Shown here: positions 27,588 to 36,560 of the stretch, one piece after another
How positions within the stretch are numbered: the first letter of the stretch is position 1
Layout: each line of letters begins with the position of its first letter
Source of the DNA: Lentisalinibacter sediminis
GTDB taxonomy: Bacteria > Pseudomonadota > Gammaproteobacteria > Steroidobacterales > Woeseiaceae
Assembly: GCF_040706615.1 (NCBI RefSeq)
Contig: NZ_JAPDRF010000004.1
Location: forward strand, 313,538 to 377,537
Direction: 5' to 3'
DNA: 64,000 nt
Translations under genes and position numbers: made by a program
The notes under the pieces: generated by a model
Databases searched by the model: none
The model's input: the letters and a program-made list of their open reading frames with translations, nothing else
What the model was told of the DNA's origin: nothing

Positions 27588-28604
27588 ATGGGAAGAGTCA
27601 CGATCGAAGACGTCGCGAGTCTCGCCGGCGTTTCAATCAAGACGGTATCGCGCGTGGTCAATCGCGAACCCAACGTTCGGCTGGATACACGGCGGCGCGT
27701 GGAAAAGGCGATACGCGAACTCCACTACACGCCGAACACGTCCGCCCGCAGCCTGGCCGGCAACCGCAGCTTCCTGATAGGTCTCCTCTACGTCAACCCG
27801 GCTGCCAGCTACATCATCAACATCCTCACCGGCGCTGTGGATGCCTGCCGGGCAGGGGGTTTCGAGCTGCTGCTGCATCCCTGCATCTATACCGATACCG
27901 ACCTGCCGCGGCAGATCAGCGAACTCGCCAGGAACACCCGGCTCGACGGCCTGATCCTGACGCCGCCCCTGTCCGACATGGACGAGCTGATCGCGGAGCT
28001 CGACGCAAGCGGCATACCACTCGCGCGCATCGCACCGGGCGGGCACGACGACGCCGGTCGCTCGGTCTGCACCAACGACGAGGAGATCTGCGCCGAACTC
28101 GTCCGCTACATCATCTCGCTCGGCCATCGGGATATCGGATTCATCGTGGGACACCCCGACCAGCTCGCCGTCCAACAGCGCTACGCAGGCTTTCGCCGCG
28201 CCGTCCACGAAGCCGGGCTCAAAGTCCAGACATCGCTGGTCTGCCAGGGCGACAATTCGTTCGAATCCGGTGTCGACTGCGCCCGTCGCCTGCTGCAGCG
28301 AAAGCGACGCCCTACGGCCGTTATCGCGAGTACCGACGACATGGCCGCCGGCCTGATCAGCGTCGCCCACGAGTTCGGAATCCGGATACCCGACGAATTA
28401 TCTGTCACCGGCTTCGATGACATCCCGCTGGCTCACAAGGTCTGGCCTCCGCTCACGACCATACGCCAGCCCATGCAGGCGATGGGCGAACGGGCGACCG
28501 CCTTGCTGCTGGCACGACTATACGACGGCGACAGCGGCGGTGAGGACGCGAACATAGCCTCCGAGATCGTCATCCGCGAGTCGACGGGGCCCGCCCCGAA
28601 GTAA
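27588..28604 (+). CDS. LacI-family transcriptional regulator
   Basis: A 338-residue regulator with an N-terminal LacI helix-turn-helix and hinge (MGRVTIEDVASLAGVSIKTVSRVVNREPNV, then LHYTPNTSARSLAG) and a periplasmic-binding-protein-like effector domain (about 60-335, SVTGFDDIPLAHKVWPPLTTIRQP near the end). Members bind sugars or related effectors. It is convergent with a sugar-porter MFS gene and overlaps it by 35 bases, which makes that transporter a plausible target, though the transporter also lies in line with the polyamine genes. An operator-like palindrome lies upstream. Confidence 0.93.
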   Translation: MGRVTIEDVASLAGVSIKTVSRVVNREPNVRLDTRRRVEKAIRELHYTPNTSARSLAGNRSFLIGLLYVNPAASYIINILTGAVDACRAGGFELLLHPCIYTDTDLPRQISELARNTRLDGLILTPPLSDMDELIAELDASGIPLARIAPGGHDDAGRSVCTNDEEICAELVRYIISLGHRDIGFIVGHPDQLAVQQRYAGFRRAVHEAGLKVQTSLVCQGDNSFESGVDCARRLLQRKRRPTAVIASTDDMAAGLISVAHEFGIRIPDELSVTGFDDIPLAHKVWPPLTTIRQPMQAMGERATALLLARLYDGDSGGEDANIASEIVIRESTGPAPK

Positions 28605-30183
28605 CCCCGGCCGGCGCCTCGACGAGCAGCGCCTCCAGTTCCTCCAGCGAGCGCCCTTTCGTTTCCGGCATCAAACGCAGGATGATCAGGAACCCCGCGA
28701 TGGCGAACAGGCCATAGATCAGGAAGGTGCCCGCACTCCCGATGTTCGCGATCTCCCACGGGAACAGGAGCTGTACGAGAAAGCTCACGGAGGAGTTGAC
28801 CAGCCCGACGAAGGAGATGGCGAGGCCGCGTATCCGGTTCGGAAACAGCTCCGAGAACAGCACCCACATGACCGGACCCAGCGAGACGGCAAAACTCGCC
28901 ACGAATCCCAGGATGCCGGCGAGAATCAGGCCGCTGTCCGCGCGGATCGCGGCCGCCACGAGTTCCGACTCATACTCGGCAATGGTCTCCGGCCCCACCG
29001 CGGCGGCCAGGGCCGCCTTGAACGCGACGTCACTTTCGAAGGTGGTCCCTGCCAGTGCTGCGAGCGCGCCGCCGTCGATGGCGGCCGGCAATGCCGCCAG
29101 CGCCTCGTCGGTGAGCGTATACGTGGCCGAGCCGAAGGCCCAAGCGAGCAGAACCATGCAGACCGCGACGCCTGCGGTACCGGCGAGCAACAGCGGCCGC
29201 CGGCCGAGACGATCGATCAGCAGCAACGCAGCGACGGTGAACGCCAGATTCACCAAGCCGACGAACACCGCCTGCATGAAGGCCGCGTCCGTACCGATGC
29301 CCGACTGCTCGAATATCATCGGCGCATAGAAGAACACGGCGTTGATGCCGGTGATCTGCTGCAGCACGGCGACGACCAGTGCGATGACCAGCACGCGGCG
29401 CATCGACGTGCCGAACAACTCGCGCAACGGGATCGCGGGCGCGGGCCGGCCCGGCTCGGCCGTGGCAGCCAGCGCGGACAGCACGCGGTCGGCGCCGGCG
29501 GCACCGTGCACCCGCTGCATGACCGCCCGGGCTTCGCGCGTCCGGCCCTGCATGCCGAGCCAGCGCGGACTCTCCGGCACCAGCAACAAGGCCGCGAAAT
29601 ACACCAGTGCCGGCAGCGCCTCGACGCCCAGCATCCAGCGCCAGTTCCAGACGCCCAGCCCCAGGGTCCCGGCCCACGCAATATCCGCCTGCCCCAGCTG
29701 CAGAATCAGGTAATTGCTGAAGAAGGCAGCCGAGATACCGATCACGATGTTGAGCTGGTTCAGCGCGACGAGGCGCCCGCGGATATCCGCCGGCGCAATC
29801 TCCGCGATGTACATGGGCGCTACGATCAGCGCGGCACCGACACCGAGCCCGCCGAGCATCCGGGCGATCACGAGCAGCAGGAAATTCGGTGCCAGCGCGG
29901 AGGCCACCGCGGAGGCACCGAACAGCAACGCCGCGATCCTGAGCACGCGGAGGCGCCCGTAACGGTCCGCCAGCGGGCCGCAGATCATCATCGACACGGT
30001 GGCGCTCAGCGTCAGGGACGCCACCCCCCAGCCCAGCTGCAGGTCGGTCAGCCGGAATTCGGTGTCGAGGAATCCGACGACCCCGGAAATGACGGAGGCG
30101 TCGAAACCCATGAGGAAGCCGCCGAGTGCGACGGCCAGGGAGACCAGCCAGCTGTAGCGCCTGCCGGCCGCCGCACGGTTCAT
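28570..30183 (-). CDS. Sugar-porter family MFS transporter
   Basis: A 537-residue, 12-helix inner-membrane permease. It carries the sugar porter signatures LADRYGRLRVLR, LLLVPESPRWLGMQGR after helix 6, and MPETKGRSLEELE after helix 12, plus LQQITGINAVFFYAP. An extended loop (about 365-420) near helices 9-10 makes it longer than typical members. The substrate is unknown; sugars or polyols are expected from the family. It starts 31 bases after the speB stop on the same strand and overlaps the convergent lacI-type gene by 35 bases. Confidence 0.92.
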   Translation of the reverse strand: MNRAAAGRRYSWLVSLAVALGGFLMGFDASVISGVVGFLDTEFRLTDLQLGWGVASLTLSATVSMMICGPLADRYGRLRVLRIAALLFGASAVASALAPNFLLLVIARMLGGLGVGAALIVAPMYIAEIAPADIRGRLVALNQLNIVIGISAAFFSNYLILQLGQADIAWAGTLGLGVWNWRWMLGVEALPALVYFAALLLVPESPRWLGMQGRTREARAVMQRVHGAAGADRVLSALAATAEPGRPAPAIPLRELFGTSMRRVLVIALVVAVLQQITGINAVFFYAPMIFEQSGIGTDAAFMQAVFVGLVNLAFTVAALLLIDRLGRRPLLLAGTAGVAVCMVLLAWAFGSATYTLTDEALAALPAAIDGGALAALAGTTFESDVAFKAALAAAVGPETIAEYESELVAAAIRADSGLILAGILGFVASFAVSLGPVMWVLFSELFPNRIRGLAISFVGLVNSSVSFLVQLLFPWEIANIGSAGTFLIYGLFAIAGFLIILRLMPETKGRSLEELEALLVEAPAGVTSGRAPSTRG

Positions 30184-30214
30184 TCGATCGACCCGGGCGC
30201 GGTTCGGGCGCGCC

Positions 30215-31204
30215 TCAGAGCCTGCCCTTTTCCCGTGCCGCCGCCTCGCCGCGCGGACTGGTGGCGTACAGGCTGATCAGCTCGCCGGCAATGCGCGCAC
30301 CGGCCAGTGCGGTGATCTCCCCGGAATCGTACGGCGGCGCCACCTCCATCAGGTCCATACCGACGATGTTCAGGCCGCGCAGTCGGCGGATGATCGACAG
30401 CGCCTGGTGGGTGGTCAGCCCACCGCAGACGGGCGTGCCTGTGCCGGGGGCATAGGCCGGGTCCAGGCAGTCGATGTCGAAGGTGAGATAGACCGGGTCG
30501 TCGCCGATGATGCGGCGGATCTCGGCCACGATCTCGTCCGCCGTGTGGTCGTGTACCCAGGGGGCGTCGAGGATGTTGAAGCCCAGGGTGTCGTCGTTGG
30601 TGGTGCGGATGCCCACCTGGACCGACTTTGCGGGGTCGATCAGGCCTTCCTTCGTGGCGTGGAAGAACATGGTGCCGTGATCGACCCGGGGCGACTCGTC
30701 GTCCCAGGTATCCGTGTGGGCGTCGAAGTGCAGGAGCGACAGTCGCCCGAATTTCTCCACGTGGGCCTGCAGCAGCGGCCAGGTGGCGAAGTGATCGCCA
30801 CCGAGCGAGAGCAGCGCGGGGCCCTGGTCGATGATCTGCTTGGCATGGGCGCGGATTTCGGCCGGCACCTGCTCCGGCACGCCGGGGTCGAACATGCAGT
30901 CGCCGTAGTCGATGACGGCCAGTCGATCGAAGGCATCGAACTCCCATGGGTAGAGGCGCTCCCAGGCCATGAAGCTCGAGGCCGCGCGGATGCCGCGGGG
31001 GCCGAAGCGGGCGCCCGGGCGGTTCGACGTGGCCGTATCGAACGGGATGCCGGTGACCGCTACGTCGACGCCGGTGAGGTCGCGCGTGTAGCGCCGTCGC
31101 AGGAAAGACAGCGCGCCGCCGTAGGTCGGCTCGATGTGGCGGCCGTAGTTGTCCTCCGCGGTGAAGGCGAAATCGGTCTCGTGCTTCTGGCTCATGAAGG
31201 TCAT
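30215..31204 (-). CDS. speB: Agmatinase
   Basis: About 329 residues of the ureohydrolase family. Manganese-binding motifs are LLSLGGDHFATWPLL, LHFDAHTDTWDD and LTFDIDCLDPAYAPGTGTPVCGG. It hydrolyses agmatine to putrescine and urea, the step after SpeA (encoded at 61.8 kb). ATGs at 31204 and 31195 are both possible; neither has a good ribosome-binding site, and a dispersed repeat lies directly upstream. It sits between the putrescine transaminase and an MFS gene on the same strand. Confidence 0.93.
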   Translation of the reverse strand: MTFMSQKHETDFAFTAEDNYGRHIEPTYGGALSFLRRRYTRDLTGVDVAVTGIPFDTATSNRPGARFGPRGIRAASSFMAWERLYPWEFDAFDRLAVIDYGDCMFDPGVPEQVPAEIRAHAKQIIDQGPALLSLGGDHFATWPLLQAHVEKFGRLSLLHFDAHTDTWDDESPRVDHGTMFFHATKEGLIDPAKSVQVGIRTTNDDTLGFNILDAPWVHDHTADEIVAEIRRIIGDDPVYLTFDIDCLDPAYAPGTGTPVCGGLTTHQALSIIRRLRGLNIVGMDLMEVAPPYDSGEITALAGARIAGELISLYATSPRGEAAAREKGRL

Positions 31205-31208
31205 CGCG

Positions 31209-31241
31209 AATAAGTTGCAAAAGTTCCGTTTGTGGTGCCGG
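31209..31241 (-). repeat. Dispersed GGTGCCGGACC repeat, partial diverged copy
   Basis: AAGTTGCAAAAGTTCCG is followed by a diverged TTTGTGGTGCCGG, so the two ends of the repeat are recognisable but the centre is altered. It begins 5 bases upstream of the speB start codon and therefore forms its presumed leader. Confidence 0.6.
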
Positions 31242-31334
31242 TCACCGGAAGTGAACGAACGCTCGGCATCGGGGCCATCGGCAGCGCACCTCGACACCGT
31301 GCCGCTTTTCCGTGCCGCCTCAGGCAGCGACCTG

Positions 31335-31415
31335 TCGCAAAAGTTCCAAAAGTTCGGTCCGGCACCTATCGCACCTATCGCAGCAAAGTTACGAAAGTTC
31401 GGTCCGGCACCTGTC
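31335..31415 (-). repeat. Two head-to-tail copies of the dispersed repeat
   Basis: AAAGTTCGGTCCGGCACCT occurs twice about 43 bases apart (cores near 31349-31367 and 31394-31412). On the minus strand the outer copy runs into the end of the spuC-like gene and encodes its last residues RCRTELS and the TAA stop. The rest of the 184-base gap before speB holds no gene. Confidence 0.8.
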
Positions 31416-32759
31416 GAGGGTGGCGCGGGTCTTTTCCACCAGCTCGTCCGCCTCGGCATGGGAGAGGATCAGCGGCGGGGCGGTCACCATCGTGTCGCCC
31501 ACGGCGCGGATCACCAGCCCGTTCTCCACCGCCAGGTCGCGGCAGATCGTGCCGACCTTGCCTTTCTCTTCGAAGCGCTCGTCCTTGCGTCCCGGCGGCA
31601 CCAGCTCGATGGCGCCCATCAGGCCGCGCATGCGGGCTTCGCCCACCAGCTCGTGATCGGCCAGCTCCAGCCAGCGCTTCTGCAGGTACGGGCCGATGTC
31701 GTTTCTCACTCGCTCGAGCAGGTTCTCCTCGTCCAGGATGCGGATATTCTCCAGCGCCACCGCGCAGGCGGCCGGATGCCCCGAGTAGGTATAGCCGTGA
31801 TGGAATTCGCCGCCGCCCTCCACCAGCACGTCGGCCACCCGGCTGCCCACCATCACGCCCCCCAGCGGCAGGTAGCCGGAGGTGACGCCCTTGGCGAAGG
31901 GCATCAGGTCCGCCTCGATGCCGAAGTCCTCGGAGCCGAACCAGCGGCCGAGCCGCCCGAAGCCGGTGATGACCTCGTCGGCGATCAGCAGGATGCCGTG
32001 CCGCTCGCAGATGGCCTGGATCTCCGGCCAGTAGCTCGCCGGCGGGATGATCACGCCGCCCGCGCCCTGGATGGGCTCGCCGATGAAAGCAGCCACCTTG
32101 TCGGCGCCCACCTCCGCGATCTTCTCCTCCAGCGCCCGGGCGCAGGCCCGGCCGAACTCCGCCGGGTCCTCGCCCTGCCCTTCCCCGAACCAGTAGGGCT
32201 GGCGGATGTGCACGATGCCCGGGATGGGCAGACCGCCCTGGGCGTGCATCGGTTTCATGCCGCCGAGGCTCGCGCCCGCCATGGTGCTGCCGTGGTAGGC
32301 GTTCACGCGGCTCACGATCACCTGGCGCTCGGGCTCGCCGCGGATGTCCCAGTAGCGGCGCACCATGCGCACGATGGTGTCGTTGGCCTCGGAACCGGAG
32401 CCGGCGAAGAACACCCGCGGGAAACGCTCGCCGGCCAGTTCCGTCAGGCGCTCCGCCAGCGCGATGGCCGGGGGATGGGCGCACTGGAAAAAGCTGTTGT
32501 AGTACGGCAGTTCCCGCATCTGCTCGGCGGCGGCCTCCACCAGGGACTCGCGCCCGTAACCCACGTTCACGCACCACAGCCCCGACATGCCGTCCAGGAT
32601 GCGGTTGCCGTCGGCATCGAAGACGTAGACCCCCTCGGCCCTGGTGATGATCCGTGCCTTCTGCCTGCCCAGCGCCTTGTGATCCGTGAACGGATGCAGG
32701 TAATGCTCGGCGTCCGCCGCCTGCCAGTCCTCCCGGCTGCGCTGCTCGATGGCTGCCAT
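31389..32759 (-). CDS. spuC: Putrescine:pyruvate-type class III aminotransferase
   Basis: A 456-residue PLP enzyme. HPFTDHKALGRQKARIITRAEGVYVFDADGNRILDGMSGLWCVNVGYGR is typical of the SpuC group; LIADEVITGFGRLG holds the PLP Asp, and FAKGVTSGYLPLGGV the Schiff-base Lys. SpuC converts putrescine and pyruvate to 4-aminobutanal and alanine, parallel to the glutamylation route. The ATG has a GGAGA ribosome-binding site. The last seven residues are encoded by a dispersed repeat. A 28-base gap separates it from puuA. Confidence 0.92.
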   Translation of the reverse strand: MAAIEQRSREDWQAADAEHYLHPFTDHKALGRQKARIITRAEGVYVFDADGNRILDGMSGLWCVNVGYGRESLVEAAAEQMRELPYYNSFFQCAHPPAIALAERLTELAGERFPRVFFAGSGSEANDTIVRMVRRYWDIRGEPERQVIVSRVNAYHGSTMAGASLGGMKPMHAQGGLPIPGIVHIRQPYWFGEGQGEDPAEFGRACARALEEKIAEVGADKVAAFIGEPIQGAGGVIIPPASYWPEIQAICERHGILLIADEVITGFGRLGRWFGSEDFGIEADLMPFAKGVTSGYLPLGGVMVGSRVADVLVEGGGEFHHGYTYSGHPAACAVALENIRILDEENLLERVRNDIGPYLQKRWLELADHELVGEARMRGLMGAIELVPPGRKDERFEEKGKVGTICRDLAVENGLVIRAVGDTMVTAPPLILSHAEADELVEKTRATLDRCRTELS

Positions 32760-32787
32760 GCGCTCTCCTTTCCGGGCCCGCGCCCGC

Positions 32788-34122
32788 TCAGACGTTCAGG
32801 AGCAGGAGTTCCCGCTCCCAGGGGGTGATGATGTGCTCGAACTCGGCGTACTCGGCCTTCTTCAGGCCGCAGTAAAGGTCCACGAAGCGGTCGCCCAGCG
32901 TACCCCGCATCGCGGCGCTGGTCTGCAGGCTCTCGATGGCGAACCAGATGTTCCAGGGCAGCGTGCGCTCGCCGTCGTAGGCGCTGCCGGTGACCGGTTC
33001 GGAGGCCTGCAGACCCTCCACCATGCCGAGATAGCCGCAGGCGAGCGTCACCGCCGTTGCCAGGTACGGGTTCACGTCCGAGCCGGCGAGCCGGTTCTCG
33101 ATGCGGCGGTTCTCGGCCCCGGACTGCGGCACGCGCAGCCCGACGGTGCGGTTGTCGATGGCCCAGGCCAGATTCACCGGCGCCGCCGAGTAGGTCTGGA
33201 AGCGCCGGTAGGAATTCACGTAGGGCGCCAGCACCAGCATGGATTCCGGGATGTACTTCTGCAGCCCGCCCAGGAACGCAGAGAAGAGTTCGCTGGGTTC
33301 GCCCTCCGGAGTGGAGAAAACGTTGCTGCCGTCCGCGGTGCTCACCACGCTCTGGTGGATATGCAGCGCGCTGCCGGGCTCCTCCGCCATCGGCTTCGAC
33401 AGGAACGTCGCGTGCATCTCGTGGCGGATGGCGGCCTCGCGCACCGTGCGCTTGAACAGGAATACCTGGTCGGCCAGGTCCACCGGGTCGCCGTGCAGGA
33501 AATTGATCTCGAACTGGGCGGGGCCCATCTCCTGGGACAGCGTGTCGATGCGGATGCCCTGCTCTTCGCAGAACTTGTAGACATCCATGATGAACGGCTC
33601 GAAGTCGTTCATGGTGTCGATACTGTAAGGCTGGCGCGAGAGGTCCGTGCGCCCCAGCCGGCCCTCCGGCGGCTCCACCTCCTCGCCGGGGTCGGTGTGC
33701 GACTTGATCAGGTAGAACTCCACTTCCGGCGCCACCACCGGGCGCCAGCCCCGCTGCTCGTAGAGTGCCAGCACCTGACGCAGGATCTGCCGCGGCGAGG
33801 TGGCCACCGGCTGGTCGTCCAGGCGCAGACAGTCCAGGAACACCGAGGCGGCCGGATCCACGGCCCAGGGCACCGGACGCAGGGTGTCCAGGTCCGGCTT
33901 CAGCATCATGTCCCGGTCTTCCTGATTGGAAGGGTCGTCGATGTACTCGCCGGAGATGGTCTGGGAGAAAACCGCCTCCGGCATCTTCATGTTCTGCTCG
34001 GTGAACTTGTCGGCCGGAATCACCTTCCCCCGCGCGGCGCCGGCCATGTCGGGCACGAAGGCCTCGACATCTTCGATGCGGTTCTCAGTCAGCCACTTTT
34101 TTGCGTTTTCCTTTTCACTCAC
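32788..34122 (-). CDS. puuA: Gamma-glutamylputrescine synthetase (glutamine synthetase family)
   Basis: A 444-residue glutamine-synthetase-like ligase. Catalytic-domain motifs include VVAPEVEFYLI, GPAQFEINFLHGDPVDLADQVFLFKRTVREAA, LHIHQSV and RRIENRLAGSDVNPYLA. It lacks the adenylylation-loop pattern of GlnA. With puuB, puuD and spuC nearby it most likely attaches glutamate to putrescine using ATP. The start is GTG, overlapping the puuD stop by 4 bases. Confidence 0.92.
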   Translation of the reverse strand: MSEKENAKKWLTENRIEDVEAFVPDMAGAARGKVIPADKFTEQNMKMPEAVFSQTISGEYIDDPSNQEDRDMMLKPDLDTLRPVPWAVDPAASVFLDCLRLDDQPVATSPRQILRQVLALYEQRGWRPVVAPEVEFYLIKSHTDPGEEVEPPEGRLGRTDLSRQPYSIDTMNDFEPFIMDVYKFCEEQGIRIDTLSQEMGPAQFEINFLHGDPVDLADQVFLFKRTVREAAIRHEMHATFLSKPMAEEPGSALHIHQSVVSTADGSNVFSTPEGEPSELFSAFLGGLQKYIPESMLVLAPYVNSYRRFQTYSAAPVNLAWAIDNRTVGLRVPQSGAENRRIENRLAGSDVNPYLATAVTLACGYLGMVEGLQASEPVTGSAYDGERTLPWNIWFAIESLQTSAAMRGTLGDRFVDLYCGLKKAEYAEFEHIITPWERELLLLNV

Positions 34123-34886
34123 ACATCACCTCTGCGGTGCGAGGCCCGCTGCAGGCAGGCGTCGCCGAACGCGCGAAAAATCGCGAGATAGAAGGGATTA
34201 TCCACCACCTGCCACTCGGGATGCCATTGCACGCCCAGGGCGAACGAGCGCGCACCGTCCACCGTGAACGCCTCGATCAGCCCGTCGTCGGCCCGCGCCT
34301 CCACCGTCACGCCCGGCGCCAGACGGTCGACGCCCTGGCCGTGGAGCGAATTCACCATCTGCTCGTCCTTGCCGCTGGCCAGACCGGCCAGATAGCCGCC
34401 CGGGACGAGATGGACGGGGTGTGCCGGCGCGTACTGGGCTTCCAGCGGCGCCTCGTGGTCCTCCCGGTGGTCATGGTAGTCCGCTACGCGCTCCACGTGC
34501 TGGTGCAGGGTGCCGCCCAGCGCCACGTTCATCTCCTGAAAGCCGCGGCAGACCGCCAGTACCGGCACGCCTATCTCCAGCGCCTGCAGGATCAGCGGCA
34601 GCGTCATCTCGTCGCGCTCCGGATCGTGCAGCGTGCCCTCCTCGCTCGGCGGGCCGCCATAATGGTGCGGCTCTACATTGGAGGGGCTGCCCGTGAACAG
34701 CAGGCCGTCCATGGTCTCCAGCATGTGGGTCCGGTCGATGTGGCGGCCGAGGGCCGGGATCATCAGCGGCAGGCTGCCCGCGCCGTCCACGACGGCGCGC
34801 AGGTATTTCTCTCCCACGATGTGGAATGGATGGGGACCCACGATGCGGCGATCCGCGGGCACCCCGACGGTGGGTGTCAGGCTCAT
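34119..34886 (-). CDS. puuD: Gamma-glutamyl-GABA hydrolase
   Basis: A 255-residue class I glutamine-amidotransferase-like peptidase (C26). The nucleophile is in VLAVCRGFQEMNVALGG, and the His/Glu pair in LGVQWHPEWQV. It would release GABA and glutamate from gamma-glutamyl-GABA, the last step of the Puu pathway. It is the first gene of the puuD-puuA-spuC-speB run. No dedicated PuuC aldehyde dehydrogenase is in view. No GTTTAAC-type PuuR motif was seen in its upstream region. Confidence 0.93.
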   Translation of the reverse strand: MSLTPTVGVPADRRIVGPHPFHIVGEKYLRAVVDGAGSLPLMIPALGRHIDRTHMLETMDGLLFTGSPSNVEPHHYGGPPSEEGTLHDPERDEMTLPLILQALEIGVPVLAVCRGFQEMNVALGGTLHQHVERVADYHDHREDHEAPLEAQYAPAHPVHLVPGGYLAGLASGKDEQMVNSLHGQGVDRLAPGVTVEARADDGLIEAFTVDGARSFALGVQWHPEWQVVDNPFYLAIFRAFGDACLQRASHRRGDV

Positions 34887-35015
34887 ACGTTACTCTCGCT
34901 GCCGTTGCGCCACTATTCTAATCGTTCGCGTGCGCGCCGGCGCGGCCCGCGGCGGGCGCACCGCATTGTGGTAGATTACGCGCCGGGCCGAAACGGGCCC
35001 GGCCACGAAGCTCCC

Positions 35016-35663
35016 ATGAAACTCTACGGCTATTATCGCAGCAGCACGAGCTATCGAACCCGTATCGTACTGAATCTCAAGGGGATCGATTACGAATACG
35101 TGCCGGTAGCGCTGGACCGGGGCGAGCAACACGACAACGCCTTCCGGGAGCTGAACCCGATGGGCGCCGTGCCCGCGCTCGCCGCCGAGGACGGCCTGTT
35201 CGTGCAATCGCCAGCGATCATCGAGTACCTGGAGGAGCGCCATCCGGAACCCGCTCTGCTGCCGGCGGATGCTGTGGGCCGCGCCCGCGTGCGCGAGATC
35301 GCCGCACTCATCGCCTGCGACATCCACCCGGTCAACAACCTGCGCGTCATGCGCTACATCGGCGAGCACTATGGCCAGGACCGGGACGGCATCGGCGAAT
35401 GGTACGCCCACTGGATACACGCCGGCTTCGGGCCGCTGGAGCGGCTGCTGGCCGCCCGCTCGGCGGCGGGGCGCTACTGCATCGGCAACGCGGTCACCCT
35501 GGCCGACGCCTATCTGGTACCCCAGGTCTACAACGCCCGCCGCTTCGGCGTGCCGCTGGACGATTACCCGGTGATCGAGAGCGTGGATGCCCACTGCGCG
35601 GCACTGCCGGCCTTCGCAGCCGCCCACCCGGATCACCAACCGGACGCGCCGGAGGCGACATGA
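35016..35663 (+). CDS. maiA: Maleylacetoacetate isomerase-like glutathione S-transferase
   Basis: A 215-residue zeta-class GST. The N-terminal thioredoxin fold starts MKLYGYYRSSTSYRTRIVLNLKG, with the zeta motif SSTSYR, followed by NPMGAVPAL and IIEYLEERHPEPALLP. DIHPVNNLRVMRY in the helical domain is typical of maleylacetoacetate isomerases of tyrosine breakdown. The usual partners fumarylacetoacetase and homogentisate dioxygenase are not in view, so the exact substrate is inferred. The next gene starts within its stop codon. Confidence 0.85.
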   Translation: MKLYGYYRSSTSYRTRIVLNLKGIDYEYVPVALDRGEQHDNAFRELNPMGAVPALAAEDGLFVQSPAIIEYLEERHPEPALLPADAVGRARVREIAALIACDIHPVNNLRVMRYIGEHYGQDRDGIGEWYAHWIHAGFGPLERLLAARSAAGRYCIGNAVTLADAYLVPQVYNARRFGVPLDDYPVIESVDAHCAALPAFAAAHPDHQPDAPEAT

Positions 35664-36115
35664 GCGAAGCGGCGTCAGGCCGGGACATTGCGGAGCGCAT
35701 CCGCCAGCTGAATGGCGGCGCACCGCCCTGTGTGAGGAGCCTCGGCGGGCGGGTCGAGGACTACGACCCCGAGCGCCGGCTCATCGTCATGAGCTTCTCC
35801 ATGCCACCGGAGTTCTGCCATTCCGGCAACATCGTGCAGGGCGGCTTCGTGACCGGCATGCTGGATGCCGCGATGGCGCATGCCGTGTTCATGGATCTCG
35901 GCATGCGCATCGCGCTGCCGTCGCTGGAGATCAACGTGAGCTTCCTGCGCCCCACTCTGGCCGGGCCCCAGCGGGCCCACGGGCGCATCCTTCGGCTCGG
36001 CCGTTCGGTGGCCTTCCTGGAGGGAGAATTGTTCGACGAAGAGGGCCGGCTGACCGCCCGCGCCACCTCGACGGCGCGTGTGATACGACGGGACGACCCT
36101 GGCGGAGCGGCCTAG
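35660..36115 (+). CDS. PaaI-type hotdog-fold thioesterase
   Basis: A 151-residue single hotdog-domain protein. HSGNIVQGGFVTGMLDAAMAHAV contains the PaaI-family active-site region, followed by LEINVSFLRPTLAGP. Such enzymes hydrolyse acyl- or aroyl-CoA thioesters. It overlaps the GST gene by 4 bases (ATGA), so the pair is probably co-translated. It also overlaps the convergent SCP2 gene by 4 bases. The acyl substrate is unknown. Confidence 0.87.
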   Translation: MSEAASGRDIAERIRQLNGGAPPCVRSLGGRVEDYDPERRLIVMSFSMPPEFCHSGNIVQGGFVTGMLDAAMAHAVFMDLGMRIALPSLEINVSFLRPTLAGPQRAHGRILRLGRSVAFLEGELFDEEGRLTARATSTARVIRRDDPGGAA

Positions 36116-36444
36116 CTGAAGAGGCCGCTCACCTGCATGGCCTTGGTCATGTCGCCGTCCACTTTGAGCTTGCCGCTCATGAACGCGCTCATCGGCGGCA
36201 GGTCGCCGTCCACCATGGCCGCCAGGTCCTCGGGCGTGACGCCGAAGGTCGTCTCGGCCGGCTTGTCGTCGTTGCTGACTTCCATGGGGGTGGTCGTGCC
36301 GTCCACGTGGATGACGCCCTCGTCGCCGAGGTCGAATTTGATGGGGAACCCCAGCGGGGTCTTGTCCGCGAACTCGTTGCGCAGTTTCTCGGTCAGTTGT
36401 TCAAGCACCGCGAGTGCCTCTTCTTCTGTCAGTGGAAAAAGCAC
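36112..36444 (-). CDS. SCP2 sterol-binding domain protein
   Basis: A 110-residue stand-alone SCP2 domain. The pattern KTPLGFPIKFDLGDEGVIHVDG, TTFGVTPEDLAAMVDGDLPPMSAFMSGKLKVDGDMTKAMQ is characteristic, including the GKLKVDGD turn. These small proteins bind lipids or acyl-CoAs in a hydrophobic cavity. It is convergent with the thioesterase gene. A role in handling acyl-CoA or lipid ligands is plausible but not shown. Confidence 0.9.
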   Translation of the reverse strand: MLFPLTEEEALAVLEQLTEKLRNEFADKTPLGFPIKFDLGDEGVIHVDGTTTPMEVSNDDKPAETTFGVTPEDLAAMVDGDLPPMSAFMSGKLKVDGDMTKAMQVSGLFS

Positions 36445-36560
36445 ACTATGCTGACTCCGTCCGCTTCAGGCAAGAGGGTCGCGGGACGCGCTACACTCCG
36501 TAGCCGGATCATCACCGTGATCTCAGACGTAACCAGACGTAGCCGCAGAGGAGCCACCCG

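Noticed and set aside
31205..31459. N-terminal extension of SpeB to a start near 31459
   Set aside because: The extra residues are translated from the dispersed repeats (GAGPNF-type strings) and the frame overlaps the end of spuC; family starts match 31204 or 31195.
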